Below, piece after piece: positions 46,411-54,958 of a stretch of 64,000 nucleotides of DNA. Under the pieces are notes generated by a model. It saw only the letters and a program-made list of their open reading frames with translations. It was not told the DNA's origin and did no database searches. The stretch is taken from NCBI RefSeq assembly GCF_900299525.1, contig NZ_OMKA01000018.1, forward strand, positions 1-64,000, given 5' to 3'. Position 1 is the first letter of the stretch. Each line of letters begins with the position of its first letter. A program made the translations under genes and the position numbers. The DNA comes from Aquimarina sp. Aq78 (GTDB lineage: Bacteria > Bacteroidota > Bacteroidia > Flavobacteriales > Flavobacteriaceae).

Positions 46411-47198
46411 GATTCTACAGTATTTAAAAAACTTCATATACTTGAAATTACCTTCCTATAAAACAGTTTATACACTCATCCTAATGAATATTAGTACAGG
46501 AAGGGATGCCTTAATTAAAATACGTTTTTATTTATAAAATGCCAATGTAGACACAGAAACACAAACTCAAGATTCTAAACTTATGTTAAAAGGTAAAAAT
46601 CATTCTCGTGAAGTAAAAGTTACTATAAATACTATTGCTTATTTCTATTTGTAAATGACTCCGATTACCTTCTCTATAAAGAGGTAAAAGTTCTCGTGAA
46701 GACAAATGAGAATCTACCACAAATAGCATTAGGATAAAAAGTGTTGAACAACGGTTTTTTTGTTTCAATGTATAAATAAATGATCATAAACTTGAATATA
46801 ATATCGATTTGTGAATTAGAATATCGTAAAAATAGTACTAATTTATTGCGAATAATATTTGTCGATTTGTTAATTAAAAGTTAATTCAGTGTTAAATCGA
46901 ATGGGATTTGATTAAATCAGTATTGGTTTTTTCTTCTGAAATTTTCTCCAATTTCGACATTCTTCTTTTTAGTTTAACCCTTTGATTCTCAACAATGCAA
47001 CAGTGTTGCATTGTTGAGAATCAAAAGATGATTTACCTGTTTTGGTAATGATAATCGAGTCATAACTATCTGTTTGTTACGTGTTTGCCGTATTTGTTTA
47101 TTTGAATTAATCTCTACTTTTGAATAACAAATTTTAATAAGAGCTCAACATTTTAATTTAAACAAACAAATACCTTTAACACAAAAAATCAAACAATA
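46411..47198. other. Long intergenic region with a perfect 45-bp palindrome
   Basis: Almost 800 bp without a credible gene. It holds an inverted CCTTCCT/AGGAAGG pair (46451-46457, 46497-46503), two direct copies of ttctcgtgaag (46601-46611, 46690-46700) and the palindrome listed separately. It looks like eroded or regulatory DNA. Confidence 0.5.
46981..47025. repeat. Perfect 45-bp palindrome
   Basis: Arms of 22 bp (tttgattctcaacaatgcaa, then ca) are exact inverted copies around a single G at 47003. No T-run follows on the plus strand and none of the flanking genes ends nearby, so a plain terminator role is doubtful. Confidence 0.8.
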
Positions 47199-47437
47199 AT
47201 GAAAACTCAACTGAAAATTTTAAGCACACTAACAGTCTTTTCTCTCTTCTTTTATAGTTGTGAATAAGAAATGGATAAACACGATATCCATTTGGCTGAA
47301 TAGAGTATAAAACTACTTTTGAAAATAGTGGAATTAGCTTTATAGATAATTTAGATAAGCGTATCACTACGTTTAATTCTTGTCTTACCAAAAAAATAAA
47401 ACATATTTATTTAAAAATAGGCATCTATTTTTGAATG
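47199..47437 (+). pseudogene. Broken lipoprotein gene
   Basis: ATG 47199 opens a perfect lipoprotein leader, MKTQLKILSTLTVFSLFFYSC, that stops one codon after the lipidation Cys (TAA 47265-47267). The same frame continues EMDKHDIHLAE to another stop. A shifted frame then gives a normal-looking stretch, YKTTFENSGISFIDNLDK and RITTFNSCLT. Two stops and one frameshift point to an inactivated small lipoprotein gene. It ends where a palindromic repeat element begins. Confidence 0.6.
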
Positions 47438-47577
47438 AAGTGATTTGACTTTTTTTAATTCGCTGTAAAAAATATCTTTTTTTACTTAACCCCTTTCTTT
47501 TTCTCACTTTATAGCAGTGCTATGAAGTGTCAAAAACACTGTTTTTTGTATAGAATTAAAAAAGTTTAAACTACTTC
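47437..47577. repeat. Palindromic repeat element, copy 1
   Basis: It starts gaagtgatttgacttttttt and ends aaaaaagtttaaactacttc, terminal inverted repeats, with aattcgctgtaaaaa inside the left end. At 141 bp it is the longest of three copies. It lies immediately upstream of the subtilase gene. Confidence 0.6.
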
Positions 47578-47602
47578 AATAATAATTTAACAAACAAACA
47601 TC

Positions 47603-50239
47603 ATGCAAAACATAATATATAAAATAGCACCATTGATGCTACTGTTTTTTACAGTAAGTGTCTTTGGACAAAAACAATCAGATAATTTCTATTACTACAA
47701 AGGAGAAAAATTCTTTTTAAATATAAATACTAGAACTATTTCTATTTCATTTGAGGGAGAAAATTCTATTAACTCTTTCAAATCTTTGCGTAGTAATTCA
47801 ATAAAAATAAAAGAAATAGTTGAAGATAATTCGAGAGCTACTGTAGTTTCATTAGATGCTAAAGCAATTTCTAAGAAAGCTGTAAAAAGCTATTATATGG
47901 AAGTGTCTACAAACAAAAATATGACTATAGAAGATTATTATAAAGAGATCGAATCTTATAAGAAATTGCCTAATACTTTAATGGCTTCTCCAACATATAT
48001 AACAAAGAGTGGAGGAGAATTAGGGTTGTCAAATAATTTCTATGTAAAACTTAAAGATAAAAATGACATTGATATTCTCTATAAAAAAGCAAAAGAGATG
48101 AATCTAGAAGTATTAGGTCATGATAAGTACATGCCACTTTGGTTTACGCTTTCTGTAACATCCAAAAATAAATTAAATTCAATACAGCTTGCTAATATTT
48201 TTTATGAAACAGGTTGGTTTGAGAGTACAGAACCAGCTTTCATGTATCACAATATAGAAACTTCGAATGATCCTTACTTCAATAACCAGTGGTCTTTAAA
48301 TAATACAGGGCAGAATGGAGGAACGGTAGGAACTGATATCAATATGGAGCAAGCTTGGGCAATAACCACAGGAGATCCAAGTATCAAAACAGCTGTGTAT
48401 GATCATGGGTTAGAAATGAATCATCCAGATTTACAAGCTAATGTTCACGGAACAGGGTTTGATGCTAATAGCGGAACATCCCCAGCTACAGTAAGAGGAA
48501 ATCATGGAACTGCTTGCGCAGGTATTATAGGGGCAGTTAAAGATAATAATTTAGGAATTTCGGGTGTTGCACCTACTTCAAAATTAATATCGATCAGTAT
48601 CAATCTTAGATCTTCAGATACCCCGTCTCAATTAGCAAGTGGTTTTAATTGGGCATGGCAAAATGGAGCAGATGTGATTAGTAATTCTTGGGGAGGATAT
48701 GCACCATCGAGCATTATAGATAATGCTATAACAAATACATTAACTAATGGTAGAGGAGGAAAAGGTTGTGTAATTGTTTTTGCTGCAGGTAATGAGAATA
48801 ATACAAATATTCGATACCCAGGAAATAGTAATCCAGATTTATTAATAGTAGGAGCAATGAGTCCTTGCGCAGAGCGTAAAAACCCAAACTCCTGTGATGG
48901 AGAGAGTCAGTGGGGGAGTTGTTATGGTAGCCAATTAGATATTGTAGCTCCTGGAGTAAAAATGCCAACTACAGATAGACAGGGGGCAAATGGATATTCT
49001 ACATCTGATTATACGCAAACTTTTAACGGAACTTCATCAGCATGTCCAGTAGTAGCAGGAGTAGCAGCACTAATATTAAGCGTTAATCCAAACTTAACAT
49101 ATAGTGAGGTAAATAATATTATCGAGCAATCCGCTCAGAAAGTAGGAGCATATACATATGCTACTGCAGGAGGGCGTCCTAATGGAACTTGGAATAATCA
49201 GATGGGGTATGGTTTGGTGGATGCGCATCAAGCAGTCTTATTGGCTCAGAATGGTTCTGGTTCTGATTCTGAAGCACCAACAGCACCATCCAATCTGGTC
49301 TCTACTGGAAAAACTAAAACTAGTGTAAGTTTAAGTTGGACAGCCTCAACAGACAATGTAGGTGTAACGGCGTATGATGTTTACAATGGGAGTAACCTTT
49401 CTACTACGGTAAATGGTACCACAGCAACAATATCAGGATTAACGCCAAATACAAGTTATGATTTTACCATCAAAGCTAAAGATGCAGCAGGTAATGTATC
49501 AGGAGCAAGTAATGTATTAACAGTTACAACAGATCCTAATAATGATGGAGGAACACCACCGACTTATTGTGCGGCAGAAGCTACAAATGGGCCTGAACAT
49601 ATTGCAAAGGTTAAATTTGGGACAATAGATAATAGTTCAGCCAGAGATTCTTATCATGATTATACAAATATATCTACAGATGTTGCTAAGAATAATAGTT
49701 ATGCATTATCGGTAGTTATTGGTCAACCCTATGGTAATGATAATGAAGTAACAGCATGGATTGATTGGAATATTGATGGTGATTTTGAGGATGCAGGTGA
49801 ACAATATTTATTATCAAAAAGTAGCGCCTCAGAAGCTTCGATTTCAATTCCAGTACCATCAGGTGCATCTATAGGAACTACAGGTATGCGTATTAGAGTT
49901 TCTTATAATAGTAGTAGTAGAACTCCTTGTGGAACAAGAAGTTATGGAGAGGTTGAGGATTATGCTGTGAATATCAAAGGATCAAAATCTGGATTAATCA
50001 CTGAATCCATTGACGATATGATTATTTATCCAAATCCAACTCCAGAACAATTTGTTATTTCATCTAAACTAATAGGGGCTCAAGTAACTCTTATTAACTC
50101 CAATGGTGTAATAGTAAAAAAAGAAAAAATGACTTCAAGTAAAACAAAAATTGATTTATCAGGGCTTCCTTCAGGGTTTTATCAAGTGCAGTTAATTCTG
50201 GGGTCAAAAAAATTATCAAAAACTGTTGTAATAGAATAA
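47603..50239 (+). CDS. Secreted S8-family (subtilisin-like) serine protease with FN3, GEVED and T9SS sorting domain
   Basis: The 878-residue protein has a signal peptide ending VFG/Q (about 23) and an N-terminal prodomain-like region to about 225. The S8 catalytic domain has Asp in VYDHGLEMNHPD (about 267), His in NHGTACAGI (about 301), the oxyanion Asn in AAGNENN (about 395) and Ser in NGTSSACPVVAG (about 478). An FN3 domain (about 553-640), a GEVED domain ending SYGEVEDYAV (about 655-790) and a type A sorting domain (from about 800) follow. The FN3-GEVED-sorting tail matches that of the M43 protease in this window. It is probably an extracellular nutrient-acquisition protease. Palindromic repeat elements flank the gene. 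Confidence 0.93.
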   Translation: MQNIIYKIAPLMLLFFTVSVFGQKQSDNFYYYKGEKFFLNINTRTISISFEGENSINSFKSLRSNSIKIKEIVEDNSRATVVSLDAKAISKKAVKSYYMEVSTNKNMTIEDYYKEIESYKKLPNTLMASPTYITKSGGELGLSNNFYVKLKDKNDIDILYKKAKEMNLEVLGHDKYMPLWFTLSVTSKNKLNSIQLANIFYETGWFESTEPAFMYHNIETSNDPYFNNQWSLNNTGQNGGTVGTDINMEQAWAITTGDPSIKTAVYDHGLEMNHPDLQANVHGTGFDANSGTSPATVRGNHGTACAGIIGAVKDNNLGISGVAPTSKLISISINLRSSDTPSQLASGFNWAWQNGADVISNSWGGYAPSSIIDNAITNTLTNGRGGKGCVIVFAAGNENNTNIRYPGNSNPDLLIVGAMSPCAERKNPNSCDGESQWGSCYGSQLDIVAPGVKMPTTDRQGANGYSTSDYTQTFNGTSSACPVVAGVAALILSVNPNLTYSEVNNIIEQSAQKVGAYTYATAGGRPNGTWNNQMGYGLVDAHQAVLLAQNGSGSDSEAPTAPSNLVSTGKTKTSVSLSWTASTDNVGVTAYDVYNGSNLSTTVNGTTATISGLTPNTSYDFTIKAKDAAGNVSGASNVLTVTTDPNNDGGTPPTYCAAEATNGPEHIAKVKFGTIDNSSARDSYHDYTNISTDVAKNNSYALSVVIGQPYGNDNEVTAWIDWNIDGDFEDAGEQYLLSKSSASEASISIPVPSGASIGTTGMRIRVSYNSSSRTPCGTRSYGEVEDYAVNIKGSKSGLITESIDDMIIYPNPTPEQFVISSKLIGAQVTLINSNGVIVKKEKMTSSKTKIDLSGLPSGFYQVQLILGSKKLSKTVVIE

Positions 50240-50315
50240 GTTTTGATTGTAAGGTCCTGATTATCTAAGGAGCTCTTATTTTAACTTCTGAAATACCAGA
50301 ACAAAATAAATTTAA

Positions 50316-50345
50316 TAGAGGTCAGTATTTAAATACTGACCTCTA
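50316..50345 (+). terminator. Terminator of the subtilase gene
   Basis: A perfect 30-bp palindrome (tagaggtcagtattt and its inverse) leads into TAAATTTTTC, about 75 bp past the stop. Confidence 0.85.
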
Positions 50346-50370
50346 TAAATTTTTCTCCCACAGTAATATT

Positions 50371-50456
50371 GAAGTTTAAACTTTTTTTAATTCGCTATAA
50401 AAATGCCTTTTTTGCTCAATTTTCGTATTCTTCGCCAGAATCAAAAAGGGTTAAGT
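50371..50456. repeat. Palindromic repeat element, copy 2
   Basis: It contains tttaaactttttttaattc, gctataaaaatg, ctcaattttcg and ccagaatcaaaaa in the order of the reverse complement of copy 3 (59765-59851), with a small insertion and an eroded right end. It lies just downstream of the subtilase terminator, in the same orientation as copy 1. Confidence 0.65.
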
Positions 50457-50504
50457 TCATCAATATGATGTATTAGGAATCTCAATCAATATTGAGGTAA
50501 CCTA

Positions 50505-50659
50505 AAGTAATTGAAGGAGAACCTATAGAAGGATTAACCGAGATTTTGAATTTCGGTTTTGACGAACTTGATTTACATAGAATAGAAGCAAGGTGTGCCA
50601 CCGTGAATATTTGATTCTAGGATTCTCGAAAAAGTAGGAATGTGTAAAGAAAGGGTATA
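50505..50659 (+). pseudogene. Remnant of a RimJ/RimL-type GNAT acetyltransferase
   Basis: One frame reads EGLTEILNFGFDELDLHRIE then ARCATVNI and hits stops. A shifted frame continues RILEKVGMCKERV to a stop. Together these are the C-terminal acetyl-CoA-binding half of RimJ/RimL GNAT enzymes (pattern LTEIL.FGF.EL.LHRIEA...N..S..ILEKVGM). The N-terminal half is absent and a frameshift lies near 50610-50620, so the gene is dead. Confidence 0.75.
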
Positions 50660-50716
50660 AACGAAAAGTTGTATCGCTTAAATCCCCTTTATCTACTCGA
50701 TGCCAAAATGTTGCCT

Positions 50717-51592
50717 TTATTTAAGTATATACTTAAATAAAGTAGCTTTATGATGATTTGTTTTTTCGTTAGTTATAAAGAGAATAGAATCGTTTTTAAA
50801 ACAAATTCCTTCTTTTTGAGAATTATGCTTTAATGCTATTTTTTGAATACTTCCGTCAAATAGATTATCACCCTTAAAATTACTGAGTAAGAATACTTTA
50901 TTATGTGTGAGAAGGGCTATTTTATCTTCAGATCGATTGATTGCGGCCCCGGTGATAAGACAATTAGAATAATTTTTGCAGGTTTCATAGGCTCCAATTA
51001 GTTTGGCCATATGTTTTCCTGGCGTAGCAGAAACCCTATATAGTTTAGTAACTCTTTTTGATTTTTTTCCCCTGTTTTTAGTAAATAAGTAGAGATTACC
51101 ATTCAAGTGTACAAAAGCTTCAACATCAAAATTTAATCTTTTTTTCTTAGGTGGAAATTTCTTCTGATCTTCATAAATGAATTCAATTTTTGAAGTAATA
51201 ATAGTGTTCGATAGAATTCCTGAAACTTTATAGATGACTAAATCTTTTCGATCATTACCATTATTTCCAAAATCACCAATATAAATATTGTCTTCTTGAT
51301 CATATGCAAGATCTTCCCAATCTATGTTTGTAGCTCCGGGAATTTTGATTTGGCTCACTATTTTACCTTTTTGATTTAAGCAAAACAATACATTACTGTT
51401 GCCAGAATCATTTATAGCATACACGTTATGATCAGATAACATAGTAATACCCGATATTTCGTGAAGAAGGCTAGGTAAGGTATTAATCTTTACTAAATCT
51501 GCGTTCTTATCCTTTTGACAACTAGCGGTAACCGTCATCAAAAGGATAAGATAGGAGAGTTTTAATATTTTAACTTTTATGATTCCAGGCAT
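50717..51592 (-). CDS. Lipoprotein with beta-propeller-like repeats (SdiA-regulated-like)
   Basis: The 291-residue protein has a lipoprotein leader ending VTASC (Cys25). The mature part shows HEISGITMLSDHNVYAINDSGN and IDWEDLAYDQEDNIYIGDFGNN, a pattern seen in exported beta-propeller proteins such as the SdiA-regulated family. Such proteins may bind a ligand or metal through these Asp/Asn-rich loops; the function is unproven. The ATG at 51592 lies 23 bp inside the 3' end of dps, so the two genes are likely co-expressed. No nearer ATG keeps the leader. Confidence 0.65.
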   Translation of the reverse strand: MPGIIKVKILKLSYLILLMTVTASCQKDKNADLVKINTLPSLLHEISGITMLSDHNVYAINDSGNSNVLFCLNQKGKIVSQIKIPGATNIDWEDLAYDQEDNIYIGDFGNNGNDRKDLVIYKVSGILSNTIITSKIEFIYEDQKKFPPKKKRLNFDVEAFVHLNGNLYLFTKNRGKKSKRVTKLYRVSATPGKHMAKLIGAYETCKNYSNCLITGAAINRSEDKIALLTHNKVFLLSNFKGDNLFDGSIQKIALKHNSQKEGICFKNDSILFITNEKTNHHKATLFKYILK

Positions 51593-52022
51593 TGAGCATC
51601 CAACTTGTCTTTTCTATTTCTCCAATATAAGTACCTGTAATATCCAGTGTTCCATCATCTTTGGCATCTTCAGCGGCTGTAGTTACTATTTTTAATTGAT
51701 TTAAAAGTGCTTTATGATCCTCAAGAATAGCAGCTACCATTTCATGATCTGCAAGTGTTGTGTCTGCCTCTTTAATACTAGAGAGATCCAGGTAAGAACT
51801 AAAATTGCTAACAGGTTTTCCTCTAAGCGTTAGAATTCTTTCTGCGATTTCGTCGATTTTTAATTTAGCATCTTCATAAAATTCTTCAAATTTTACATGA
51901 AGTTCAAAAAAGTGAGGCCCGGTAATATTCCAATGAAAATTTCTAAGCTTTTGATAGTGTATATGATAATCTGCTAATAATATATTTAAAGCCTCTATTG
52001 TTTTCGTAGTTGAATTATTCAT
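51570..52022 (-). CDS. dps: Dps-family ferritin-like DNA-protection protein
   Basis: Dps dodecamers oxidise and store iron and shield DNA in starvation or oxidative stress. The 150-residue four-helix protein has the intersubunit ferroxidase ligands: His in NFHWNITGPHFFELHVKFEE and the Asp/Glu in FEEFYEDAKLKIDEIAERI. LADYHIHYQKLRNFHWN is the first core helix. It ends with WMLNAWNHKS, typical of flavobacterial Dps. Length is slightly short but normal. It is followed by the overlapping lipoprotein gene. Confidence 0.93.
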   Translation of the reverse strand: MNNSTTKTIEALNILLADYHIHYQKLRNFHWNITGPHFFELHVKFEEFYEDAKLKIDEIAERILTLRGKPVSNFSSYLDLSSIKEADTTLADHEMVAAILEDHKALLNQLKIVTTAAEDAKDDGTLDITGTYIGEIEKTSWMLNAWNHKS

Positions 52023-52118
52023 AGTTTTTATCTATTGTTTTTTTAATTTCAATACAAAATTACTATAATTGAATAGTAAAGCATGAAGTTACAATAGTTA
52101 GTTGTAATAGGCGTATTA

Positions 52119-52670
52119 CTATAATTGATTTGTGATTTCCTTAAGAATAAAGCTATAATATGCTTTATCATGGGGGACATATTTTTTTCTTTTAATAGAA
52201 TCTTGAATAATGTCTTTAAACTCATTAATTTGTATGAGCATAAGATCAGAAACTTCTTCTTTTTGAAGCGTTAGTGTTTTAATAGACACATCAAGGCGTG
52301 AAAGATAGATATGATGAAATTCGTTGTCATAAAGATCAGGTCTGGGTTTTTTTTCTGCTAAATATGTTCCAATAAATCTTAGGTCATTTTTAGACACAGA
52401 TAAACCAATTTCTTCTTTAACTTCGCGAATAGCTGAATCCTCAGGTGTTTCTCCAGTACCGATATGACCAGCCACAGAAATATCCCATAAACCAGGATAC
52501 GTATCTTTATCATCCGCTCGTTTTTGTAATATTATTTCTCCTAGATCTGTAAAGAACCAAATGTGAACACTACCATGATATAATCCTAATTGATGTACTT
52601 CAGATTTTAGTTTTACTTCTCCGGTAAACTCTCCTGTCCTATGAAGTATATCTATAAGTTCGTCTGCCAT
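52119..52670 (-). CDS. Nudix hydrolase, isopentenyl-diphosphate isomerase-like class
   Basis: The 183-residue protein has the Nudix box GTGETPEDSAIREVKEEIGL (about 74-93), the Gx5Ex7REUxEExGU pattern that binds Mg2+. The segment before it, LYHGSVHIWFFTDLGEIILQKRADDKDTYPG, has the IDI-like form of this fold. Such enzymes usually hydrolyse nucleoside diphosphate derivatives. Real isopentenyl isomerase needs extra Cys and Glu residues I do not see here. It is likely monocistronic, upstream of dps on the same strand. Confidence 0.85.
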   Translation of the reverse strand: MADELIDILHRTGEFTGEVKLKSEVHQLGLYHGSVHIWFFTDLGEIILQKRADDKDTYPGLWDISVAGHIGTGETPEDSAIREVKEEIGLSVSKNDLRFIGTYLAEKKPRPDLYDNEFHHIYLSRLDVSIKTLTLQKEEVSDLMLIQINEFKDIIQDSIKRKKYVPHDKAYYSFILKEITNQL

Positions 52671-52818
52671 GGCTGTTTTTAATTATGCATTGTTAATGGG
52701 AAATTAAAGATATATTTTTAATAAATACCTTGTTAAAGTTAATTTTATCTATAATTAATATTAAATACTTGTTATATTTTTATTGCTAAAATGATATATT
52801 TATGCAAAAATAATATAT

Positions 52819-53238
52819 ATGATGGTTAAAACTTGTCCAAATTGTAGTTCATCTGAGTATATAAAAAGTGGGATAATAAATCAAAGACAGCGATATCGTT
52901 GTAAGAATTGTAACTATTATTTCACAGTTAATAAACTGGGCAAGAAAATAGATGATTATTATGTTAACAAAGCACTACAGCTTTATCTCGAAGGATTAAC
53001 GTATCGTGAAATCGAACGTATTTTGGGGATATCTCATGTTAGTGTTATCAATTGGGTAAAAAAATATAATATCAAGCGACCATATAATTCTCAATATCAT
53101 CCCACATATAAGATTTTAAACTCCTTAGAATTAGCTAATTATTTTCAATCTCCAGAGAATATTCAGGGAGCAGGGGTTGTTGTGACAGAGCTGGGAGATA
53201 AATTTATGCTTATAAAGTGGGAGCGCTTTAAAGAATAA
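52819..53238 (+). CDS. InsA-like zinc-finger/HTH protein, probable domesticated regulator
   Basis: The 139-residue protein starts with a Cys4 zinc finger (CPNC at 6-9, CKNC at 28-31), then a helix-turn-helix (YLEGLTYREIERILGISHVS, about 55-74), as in the InsA part of IS1-type transposases. The last 50 residues (ILNSLELANYFQSPENIQ and GAGVVVTELGDKFMLIKWER) are not transposase-like and form a small separate domain. No insB, terminal inverted repeats or target duplications were seen. Its place directly upstream of the porin-symporter-kinase-acs cluster makes a transcription-regulator role plausible (inference). Confidence 0.7.
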   Translation: MMVKTCPNCSSSEYIKSGIINQRQRYRCKNCNYYFTVNKLGKKIDDYYVNKALQLYLEGLTYREIERILGISHVSVINWVKKYNIKRPYNSQYHPTYKILNSLELANYFQSPENIQGAGVVVTELGDKFMLIKWERFKE

Positions 53239-53361
53239 CTATATCAATTAGCAAATAACTATACTAATTTTTATTGCCTGACATAATTTTTAGAATTTTA
53301 GCAAGTGCACAACACTACGCAAGTAGTATTAATCATTTTCTACAAATCAAATTCTTAAATT

Positions 53362-54591
53362 ATGAAAAAACTCATATTACTACTTTTTTTAAGTAGCTTT
53401 TTGATTTCGCACTCCGTCTTTTCTCAAGGATCTCCAGACTATACAGGAGGACTTAAAGTAAAGCTTAATGAATCTGGTTCAAAATACTTTAGGATTATTT
53501 CCTGGGCACAGTTTTGGGCAAGATATACAGATGACGTTCCTGATGATGATAGTAATACAGATTTTAGTATTCGTAGAGCACGTATTCTAATGTATTCTCA
53601 AATCAATAAGGATTTTTTAATTCTTACTCATTTTGGATTAAATAGTTTAAATGCTAATAATTTAAACCCGGTGGGTAAAGGAGATAGTTCACAACTTTTC
53701 TTTCATGGGGTTTGGGGGCAATATAGCCTTGGAGCAAATCATGCAATCGGTGGAGGACTACATTATTGGAATGGAATATCTCGTCTTAATAATCAAAGTA
53801 CGCTTAATATTATGACTCTTGATAATAATCGACAATCCTGGGCACACATAGGACTATCAGATCAGTTTGCTCGTCACATTGGGATTTATGCCAAAGGAAA
53901 ATTTGGCAAATTACAATATCGTGTGTCTGTTAATGAATCGATAACTAACAACCTTCAGGAAGGTACTGATCCTGTTGTAAATGGTCCAGCCGTATATGCT
54001 GGCAGACGATTGTTAGGGTCTAAAGATGCAGGAAAGAATTTTGCTGGATATTTCGATTATAATTTTTTAGATCAGGAATCCAATTTCTTACCTTATAAAG
54101 TCGGGTCATATCTGGGTGGTAAAAAAGTATTTAATGTTGGAGCAGGATTCTTTTATCACCCCGATGGAAGCGTCACAAATACAAATGGAACACTCGAAGG
54201 AGAGGATGTAGCAATATTTGCTGTAGATGCATTTTACGATGCTCCTTTAGGAAGTAATGGTTCAGCGATTACTGCCTATGCAACATATCAAAATAATAAC
54301 TATGGACAGAACTATACCTTGGGACAAACCTATGAAACAGGGGCTATGATATATGGACATGTAGGGTATGTGATTCCTAATGCTAACAAAAAAATTAAAT
54401 TTCAACCCTATACCTCTTTTAATTTACGATCTATAGATGCTATTGATGATAATGCAACAACATTTGGTGTTGGAGCTAATGCGTATTTTAGTGGTCATAA
54501 CTCTAAGTTAACCTTAGAATATCTAAACACAAAATATGGCGATAATGATGCGCAAAGTTTTGTTACCTTACAAGCAATGATCTATCTCTAA
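53362..54591 (+). CDS. Outer-membrane porin of the acetate module
   Basis: The 409-residue protein has a signal peptide ending VFSQ (about 22) and alternating polar/aromatic strands typical of a beta barrel. The opening SKYFRIISWAQFWARYTDDVP and SDTDFSIRRARILMYSQINK-like segment recall the phosphate-selective porin O/P class. The C-terminus ends in an aromatic-hydrophobic strand (FVTLQAMIYL). It lies 12 bp before the DUF4212 gene, so it is the likely outer-membrane entry for the symporter's substrate. Specificity is inferred from context. Confidence 0.75.
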   Translation: MKKLILLLFLSSFLISHSVFSQGSPDYTGGLKVKLNESGSKYFRIISWAQFWARYTDDVPDDDSNTDFSIRRARILMYSQINKDFLILTHFGLNSLNANNLNPVGKGDSSQLFFHGVWGQYSLGANHAIGGGLHYWNGISRLNNQSTLNIMTLDNNRQSWAHIGLSDQFARHIGIYAKGKFGKLQYRVSVNESITNNLQEGTDPVVNGPAVYAGRRLLGSKDAGKNFAGYFDYNFLDQESNFLPYKVGSYLGGKKVFNVGAGFFYHPDGSVTNTNGTLEGEDVAIFAVDAFYDAPLGSNGSAITAYATYQNNNYGQNYTLGQTYETGAMIYGHVGYVIPNANKKIKFQPYTSFNLRSIDAIDDNATTFGVGANAYFSGHNSKLTLEYLNTKYGDNDAQSFVTLQAMIYL

Positions 54592-54603
54592 AACTTAATA
54601 ATT

Positions 54604-54867
54604 ATGTCAGAAAAACAACAAAAAGCCAGTGCCTACTGGAAAGAAAATGTAAAATACTTATTTATTTTACTTGCAGTATGGTTTGCCGTATCATACGGCG
54701 CAGGGATACTTTTTAAAGATGCGTTAAATCAATTTCATATGGGTGGTTTTCCTTTGGGGTTCTGGTTTGCACAGCAAGGTTCTATCTATGTATTTGTGAT
54801 TTTAATTTTTGTCTATGTTCGGTTAATGAACAAATTAGATAAGAAATATGGTTATGATGAAAAATAA
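54604..54867 (+). CDS. DUF4212 small subunit of a sodium:solute symporter
   Basis: The 87-residue protein has two membrane helices (about 18-37 and 57-77) with a charged N-terminus, MSEKQQKASAYWKENVKYL, diagnostic of DUF4212. In bacteria these proteins are encoded directly before SLC5-type transporters and are thought to be a small partner subunit. Here the symporter starts 91 bp downstream and the porin ends 12 bp upstream, so the three genes form one transport set. Confidence 0.9.
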   Translation: MSEKQQKASAYWKENVKYLFILLAVWFAVSYGAGILFKDALNQFHMGGFPLGFWFAQQGSIYVFVILIFVYVRLMNKLDKKYGYDEK

Positions 54868-54958
54868 AAAGATAGAAAATTATATGAATTTGGTTAAGAC
54901 ATTGTCCTAATTCAATTCACACAATCTCTAAGATTATAAACAACTAAAAAAATATATT

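Noticed and set aside
52819..53238. Complete IS1-type insertion sequence
   Set aside because: Only the InsA-like DNA-binding part is present, with a different C-terminal domain and no insB, terminal repeats or target duplication.
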